Source of the DNA: Clostridiales bacterium UBA1446
Lineage (GTDB): Bacteria > Bacillota > Clostridia > Oscillospirales > Oscillospiraceae
Direction of reading: 5' to 3'
DNA: 8,306 nucleotides
NCBI GenBank assembly: GCA_002329245.1
Contig: DCTG01000140.1
Location: forward strand, 1,220-9,525
Part shown: positions 4,478 through 8,306 of the stretch, piece after piece
How the letters are laid out: each line of letters starts with the position of its first letter
Numbering within the stretch: position 1 is the first letter of the stretch
Translations under genes and position numbers: made by a program
The notes under the pieces: generated by a model
Database searches by the model: none
What the model saw: the letters and a program-made list of their open reading frames with translations, nothing else
Told to the model about the DNA's origin: nothing

Positions 4478-6574
4478 ATGCTAAAGCAAATCGTCAAGAG
4501 GGATCGTTCCATCGCGCCGTTTCAGAAGGAAAAAATTGTGCTTGCCATTTTCAAGGCCGCCAATGCCGTCGGCGGGAATGATTTTGAGACTTCGGAAAAG
4601 CTTGCGGACGAGGTCGTCAGAATTGCGGAACTTACCTATCCCGAAGGCGTGGCTGAAGTCGAAGGCATACAGGACATCGTAGAAAAGGTTCTGATTGAGG
4701 CGGGGCACGCCAAAACGGCGAAAGCGTTTATCCTCTATCGTGAAAAGAGGCGTGCCGCCCGTGAATCCAACGCCTTGATCGGCGCGACGATCAATATGTT
4801 TACGGAGTATTTGAACGATCGCGACTGGCAGATTAACGAAAACGCCAACACCCAGAAATCGATCAACGGGCTCAACAACTATATCCGGGAAGCGTTTACC
4901 AAAAACTATTGGCTGCACGAAATTTATCCCGAAGAGGTTCGCAACGCGCATCTTTCCGGCGAGATTCACATCCACGACCTTGGTTTTTTCGGACCTTACT
5001 GTGCCGGCTGGGATCTGCGTCAGATTCTGATGAACGGCTTCGGGGGCGTTCCCGGCAAAGTGGAGTCAAAGCCGGCTAAGCACCTGCGCGCATTTTTGGG
5101 TCAGGTCGTCAATTCCACCTTCACGACGCAGGGGGAGAGCGCCGGCGCGCAGGCATGGTCCTCTTTCGACACCTACTGCGCCCCGTTTATCCGCTATGAC
5201 AAGTTGGATTATAAAACGGTGAAGCAGAGCATTCAGGAGTTTATCTTCAATCTGAACGTTCCGACCCGTGTCGGGTTTCAGTGCCCGTTTTCCAACCTGA
5301 CGTTCGATATTGTGCCGCCCCGGACACTGAAGGACGAGCATGTTATTTTCGGCGGAAAAATCATGCCGGAAACCTACGGGGAGTTCCAGGCCGAAATGGA
5401 TCTTTTCAACACCGCTTTTTGCGACGTAATGTTGGAGGGAGACTCCAAAGGGCGCGTGTTTACCTTCCCCATCCCCACCATCAACGTAACGAAGGATTTT
5501 AACTGGGACAGCCCCGTTGTCGATAAATTCATGGAGATTACCTGCAAGTACGGGATTCCTTATTTCTCAAACTATATCAACTCCGACCTGTCTCCCGAAG
5601 ACGCGCTTTCCATGTGCTGCCGCCTGCGTCTGGATACCGCCCAGCTGCGCAAGCGCGGCGGCGGACTGTTCGGTTCCAACCCGCTCACGGGTTCCATCGG
5701 CGTCGTCACAATCAATCTGCCCAGGCTTGCATACCTTGCAAAGAGCGAATCGGAGTTCCGGATTCGTCTGTGGCAGCAGATGAACATTGCGAAAAACAGC
5801 CTTGAAATCAAGCGGAAAGTCATTGAGGACCAGACCGCGAAGGGCCTGTACCCATATTCCGCGAATTTCCTGAAAGATGTGAAGCAAAGGACCGGATTCT
5901 ACTGGTACAACCACTTCAACACGATCGGTTTGATCGGGATGAACGAAGCGTGCATGAACCTTTTAGGGGTGGAGCACGACCTTACGACGCCTGAAGGGCA
6001 GCAGTTTGCCATCCGCACGCTCAACTATATGCGCGACGTCATCCGGGACATACAGGATGAGACGGGCAACTATTATAACCTGGAAGCAACTCCGGCCGAA
6101 GGGACCAGCTACCGTCTGGCGAAGCACGACAAGGAGCGCTACGGCGATATCATCACCGCGGGGGATACCGTGCCGTATTATACCAATTCCACGCAGCTTC
6201 CCGTCGGATTCACGGACGATATCTTCGAGACGTTGGATCTGCAGGACGAACTGCAGTCGCTCTACACGGGCGGAACCGTGCTGCACCTGTACCTGGGCGA
6301 GGAGATTAAAGATCTCAGCGCGGCGAAATGGCTGATCCGGAAGGCGTTTACCAAGTACAAACTGCCCTATCTTTCCCTGACGCCCACCTTTTCCGTCTGC
6401 AACGACCACGGTTACATCGCGGGCGAACACTTTTCCTGTCCGACCTGCGCGCAGCCAACCGAGGTCTGGAGCCGGGTGGTCGGTTATCTGCGGCCGGTGC
6501 AGAACTTCAACACCGGAAAGAAAGAGGAATATGCGCAGCGCGTAAAATATGTTATTAAGGGGTATCCCGCATGA
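4478..6574 (+). CDS. nrdD: Anaerobic (class III) ribonucleoside-triphosphate reductase
   Basis: NrdD reduces ribonucleoside triphosphates to deoxyribonucleotides under anaerobic conditions with a glycyl radical, in the cytoplasm. From the ATG at 4478 it is 698 residues, normal for the family. Residues 1-90 form an ATP-cone (KRDRSIAPFQKEKI), the dATP/ATP overall activity switch. The barrel follows, with a CCRLRLD segment (C380, C381) as the likely site of the catalytic cysteine. A C-terminal zinc site has C641 and H644 in CNDHGY, then C654 and C657 in CPTC. The glycyl radical loop is RVVGYL with G669, 30 residues from the end. The 4478 start is chosen over an in-frame ATG at 4415 because GGGGAGG (4463-4469) sits 8 nt before it, the ATP-cone begins there, and 4415 lies inside NrdR box 2. 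It forms an operon with nrdG. Confidence 0.97.
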   Translation: MLKQIVKRDRSIAPFQKEKIVLAIFKAANAVGGNDFETSEKLADEVVRIAELTYPEGVAEVEGIQDIVEKVLIEAGHAKTAKAFILYREKRRAARESNALIGATINMFTEYLNDRDWQINENANTQKSINGLNNYIREAFTKNYWLHEIYPEEVRNAHLSGEIHIHDLGFFGPYCAGWDLRQILMNGFGGVPGKVESKPAKHLRAFLGQVVNSTFTTQGESAGAQAWSSFDTYCAPFIRYDKLDYKTVKQSIQEFIFNLNVPTRVGFQCPFSNLTFDIVPPRTLKDEHVIFGGKIMPETYGEFQAEMDLFNTAFCDVMLEGDSKGRVFTFPIPTINVTKDFNWDSPVVDKFMEITCKYGIPYFSNYINSDLSPEDALSMCCRLRLDTAQLRKRGGGLFGSNPLTGSIGVVTINLPRLAYLAKSESEFRIRLWQQMNIAKNSLEIKRKVIEDQTAKGLYPYSANFLKDVKQRTGFYWYNHFNTIGLIGMNEACMNLLGVEHDLTTPEGQQFAIRTLNYMRDVIRDIQDETGNYYNLEATPAEGTSYRLAKHDKERYGDIITAGDTVPYYTNSTQLPVGFTDDIFETLDLQDELQSLYTGGTVLHLYLGEEIKDLSAAKWLIRKAFTKYKLPYLSLTPTFSVCNDHGYIAGEHFSCPTCAQPTEVWSRVVGYLRPVQNFNTGKKEEYAQRVKYVIKGYPA

Positions 6575-7260
6575 CGGTAGGCGGGATGGTAAAAAGCTCG
6601 CTTTTGGACTTTCCGGGAATCATTGCCTGCGTTTTGTTTGTCCCGGGGTGCAACTACAACTGCTTTTACTGTCACAACCGGCAGCTCTTAGACGGCTCGG
6701 AAACCGTCATTCCTACGCAGGATGTGGACGCCTTTCTGAAAAAGCGGGCAGGCCAGCTCGACGGCGTCGTCATCACCGGGGGCGAGCCGACGCTGCAGCC
6801 GGGGCTTTTCTCCTTTATCCGTTCGGTCCGTGCAATGGGATATCAAATCAAATTGGACACGAACGGCACCCGGCCCGATACGGTCCGCGAACTCCTGCAG
6901 GAAGGGCTTTGTGATTATTATGCCGTAGATTACAAGGCGCCTGCGGCGCGCTATGAGGAAATCTGCGGGGGCGGTGCGGATGCTTCCATTGCGAGAAAGA
7001 CCATTTCTTTGCTTGCCGAGGCGGGCGTCGCGTTTGAGGTGCGGACAACCGTGATCCCCCAATTGGGGGAGGAAGATCTGGTCCAGATGGCCAAGGAGCT
7101 TCCGATGGTTCCGCGCTATATGCTCAATCCCTATCGAAAGCCGCTCAAATACCTTCCGCATGATCGCGACCGGATTGAGCAAAAACCCTATTCGCGCGAG
7201 GAAATCCTCCGATTTGCCGAGGCGATGCACCCATTTCAGCCATATGTTATCGCTAAATAG
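6571..7260 (+). CDS. nrdG: Anaerobic ribonucleoside-triphosphate reductase activating protein (radical SAM)
   Basis: NrdG is the radical-SAM activase that uses a [4Fe-4S] cluster and S-adenosylmethionine to put the glycyl radical on NrdD. The 229-residue protein has the cluster motif CNYNCFYCHN (C27, C31, C34; CX3CX2C) and the SAM-binding GGEPTLQ (71-77), then LDTNGTRP and DYKAP strands of the radical-SAM barrel. Its ATG overlaps the nrdD stop as ATGA (6571-6574), so translation is probably coupled, giving enzyme and activase from one message. An AAGGGG at 6557-6562, inside the nrdD end, is 8 nt upstream. An in-frame ATG five codons later is possible but less well placed. At 229 residues it is longer than E. 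coli NrdG and belongs to the larger anaerobe form. A terminator follows the stop directly. Confidence 0.95.
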   Translation: MTVGGMVKSSLLDFPGIIACVLFVPGCNYNCFYCHNRQLLDGSETVIPTQDVDAFLKKRAGQLDGVVITGGEPTLQPGLFSFIRSVRAMGYQIKLDTNGTRPDTVRELLQEGLCDYYAVDYKAPAARYEEICGGGADASIARKTISLLAEAGVAFEVRTTVIPQLGEEDLVQMAKELPMVPRYMLNPYRKPLKYLPHDRDRIEQKPYSREEILRFAEAMHPFQPYVIAK

Positions 7261-7299
7261 AAAACAGGGCGGAAGAAAAGCTGCTTCCGCCCTGTTTTT
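7261..7299 (+). terminator. Bidirectional terminator between nrdG and the convergent Cys-rich gene
   Basis: aaaacagggcggaag (7261-7275) is the exact reverse complement of cttccgccctgtttt (7284-7298), a 15-bp stem with an 8-base loop. It starts at the base after the nrdG stop, and U follows on the plus strand (7295-7299). The four A at 7261-7264 supply U on the other strand, so it probably also ends the minus-strand gene whose stop is at 7306. Confidence 0.95.
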
Positions 7300-7305
7300 C
7301 TGCCG

Positions 7306-7794
7306 TTATTCCTGAGGATCGTACAGCAGCATCCCGTACCGCCGATATAAGCCGGTCATGAGAATCCATTTGTTCACTAGGTCCTGCCCTTTTTTACCCT
7401 TCCATGCAAGCGCAAGGTCGTCGTGGCAGCGCTGCCCCAAACCCGGCCGCGTATGGTGGCAAAAGCGGCACTCCAAAGGTTCCAGCCCGGTTCCGAATAA
7501 CTCACACAAGCCGTTGCGGTAGAAACCGCAGCCGTTTTTCGCGTATTCCTGCAGCGCGAAATTTTTCTCGCAGCCTCGGAAAGCGGGAGACAGGACACCG
7601 AACGCGAGGTCCGGTGACAGTTCCAACATCATGCGTCCCCCGTAGCCCGCGTCGATTGCCCGCGCGGCTTCCTCCACCGTCCACCAGCCGGGGCGGGAGC
7701 AATAGGAGCGGCAAAGGCTGCAGCTGCATGCCTCCGATGGAGGGTATTTTTCATAGAGAGAGCGTGCGCTTCTATTCTTCTTCACAGAAATCAC
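7306..7794 (-). CDS. Cys-rich putative metal-binding protein of unknown function
   Basis: I do not recognise this 162-residue protein with confidence. It has ten cysteines: C23, C25, C28 and C32 near the N-terminus (CSCSLCRSYC), C75, C89, C97, then C109 and C112 in ECRFCHH, and C123 next to H124. The stretch GCGFYRNGLCELF followed by LECRFCHH loosely recalls YkgJ-type zinc or iron cysteine clusters (CxFL..GxCxIY..RPxxCR). Bound zinc or an Fe-S cluster is a reasonable inference. There is no signal peptide or membrane segment. The start is uncertain: GTG at 7794 is the first possible codon after an in-frame stop, and no Shine-Dalgarno is seen. An 11-codon ORF (ATG at 7825-7827) ends in TGA overlapping this GTG as GTGA, so coupled translation or a sequencing frameshift is possible. 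It converges on nrdG. Confidence 0.78.
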   Translation of the reverse strand: MISVKKNRSARSLYEKYPPSEACSCSLCRSYCSRPGWWTVEEAARAIDAGYGGRMMLELSPDLAFGVLSPAFRGCEKNFALQEYAKNGCGFYRNGLCELFGTGLEPLECRFCHHTRPGLGQRCHDDLALAWKGKKGQDLVNKWILMTGLYRRYGMLLYDPQE

Positions 7795-7828
7795 GACCGT
7801 CTATATAAATCGGATTTGTTTTCCATCA

Positions 7829-7837
7829 TGTTATAAT
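7829..7837 (+). promoter_or_regulatory. Extended -10 element, plus strand
   Basis: TGTTATAAT is a perfect extended -10 with a perfect TATAAT hexamer. No good -35 is found at 16-18 bp. Transcription would begin near 7844, just before an AAAGGAG and a 14-codon ORF, and continue into the C_GCAxxG_C_C gene. Confidence 0.45.
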
Positions 7838-7863
7838 GAAACCGGTGGAAAAGAAAGGAGAAA

Positions 7864-7908
7864 ATGGTTTTATTCCCTTTTCAAGAAAAAGGTTGTTTGT
7901 TATACTGA
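7864..7908 (+). CDS. Possible 14-codon leader ORF (MVLFPFQEKGCLLY)
   Basis: A short ORF follows AAAGGAG (7854-7860), but the gap to the ATG is only 3 nt, which is short. It lies between two candidate promoters upstream of the C_GCAxxG_C_C gene. I know no family for it. It may be a leader peptide, but a chance ORF is at least as likely. Confidence 0.2.
   Translation: MVLFPFQEKGCLLY
7878..7906 (+). promoter_or_regulatory. Likely promoter of the C_GCAxxG_C_C gene
   Basis: -35 TTTTCA (7878-7883, four of six), a 17-bp spacer and -10 TATACT (7901-7906) with TG at the extended -10 position (7898-7899). Transcription would begin near 7913, leaving about 40 nt before the preferred ATG at 7953. A TATAAT also occurs at 7913-7918 but has no -35 at proper spacing. 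Confidence 0.55.
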
Positions 7909-7952
7909 ATTATATAATGAATCCTAATCATATGGAAAAGGCGGTGCTGTAC

Positions 7953-8306
7953 ATGGGTCTGCGAATCAGCAGGTCGGAGGAACTCTTTGCGCAGGGGTTC
8001 AATTGCGCGCAGTCGGTTGCGGGTGCGTTTTATGACGAAGCGGGCGTCGGCAAGGATGAAATGCTGCATTTTGCCTGTGCCTTCGGCGGAGGAGTCGGGG
8101 GGCTGCACGAAATCTGCGGCGCCGTCAGCGGCATGTGCATGGCGACGGGGATGAAATACGGCGGAAGTACTCCGCTCGATATGGAGGGCCGTAACATTTT
8201 AGACGGGAAGATCCAGTCCCTCGCGGAGGAATTTCTGAAGCAGAAGCCTTCGATTATTTGCCGGGAACTGCTCGAATGGGGAAAGAAGGAAGGAGAAATC
8301 GGACCG
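7953..8306 (+). CDS. C_GCAxxG_C_C family redox protein, N-terminal part (runs off right edge)
   Basis: 118 codons are open to the end of the window without a stop. The product matches the C_GCAxxG_C_C family of putative redox-active proteins common in anaerobes: GFNCAQSV (C18), FACAFGGGVGG (C42), ICGAVSGMC (C55, C62) and IICREL (C103). The conserved cysteines and glycine-rich turns support redox or metal chemistry. The exact reaction is not known for the family. I prefer ATG 7953 because AAGGCGG (7938-7944) sits 8 nt before it and the family homology starts there. In-frame ATGs at 7917 and 7932 have no Shine-Dalgarno. Members are usually about 120-160 residues, so little is probably missing. 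It is divergent from the Cys-rich minus-strand gene. Confidence 0.87.
   Translation, partial: MGLRISRSEELFAQGFNCAQSVAGAFYDEAGVGKDEMLHFACAFGGGVGGLHEICGAVSGMCMATGMKYGGSTPLDMEGRNILDGKIQSLAEEFLKQKPSIICRELLEWGKKEGEIGP

Noticed and set aside
1..8306. CRISPR array, insertion sequence, prophage or defence system
   Set aside because: No regularly spaced direct repeats, transposase, integrase or nuclease-effector motifs were seen on either strand. The genes are core metabolic and repair functions.

Overview
The window looks like chromosomal DNA from an anaerobic, fairly GC-rich Firmicute, probably class Clostridia and possibly an Oscillospiraceae/Ruminococcaceae-type gut bacterium. The lineage is an inference. 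It rests on an oxygen-sensitive class III ribonucleotide reductase, a Clostridium-type NifU scaffold, a C_GCAxxG_C_C redox protein, strong AGGAGG-type ribosome binding sites and sigma-A-like promoters. I see no insertion sequence, phage gene, CRISPR array, tRNA or rRNA.

Layout. Bases 1-2042 (minus) hold the first 680 codons of DNA polymerase I (polA), cut by the left edge. It has its own extended -10 promoter and a leader of about 168 nt. Bases 2330-2761 (minus) encode a NifU/IscU scaffold followed by a strong hairpin terminator. Bases 2964-3878 (minus) encode quinolinate synthase (nadA). Bases 3879-4477 are a long divergent intergenic region. It holds the likely nadA promoter, a perfect 17-bp palindrome, a cluster of inverted repeats ending in a plus-strand terminator-like hairpin, and an nrdD promoter whose -10 is covered by the first of two tandem NrdR boxes. 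Bases 4478-6574 (plus) encode anaerobic ribonucleotide reductase NrdD, and 6571-7260 its radical-SAM activase NrdG, coupled by an ATGA overlap. A shared terminator separates nrdG from a convergent gene (7306-7794, minus) for a Cys-rich protein of unknown function. Divergent from it, the start of a C_GCAxxG_C_C family gene (7953 onward, plus) runs off the right edge.

How the genes relate. NrdD and NrdG together make deoxyribonucleotides without oxygen, and PolA uses deoxyribonucleotides in repair and Okazaki fragment processing. NadA and NrdG need [4Fe-4S] clusters, and the NifU protein is a scaffold for building clusters, so nifU next to nadA fits a supply relationship (inferred). Both right-hand small proteins are cysteine-rich and may bind metal or be redox active.

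The best candidates for something undescribed are the structured, terminator-ended stretch and the perfect palindrome between nadA and nrdD, and the uncharacterised ten-cysteine protein.
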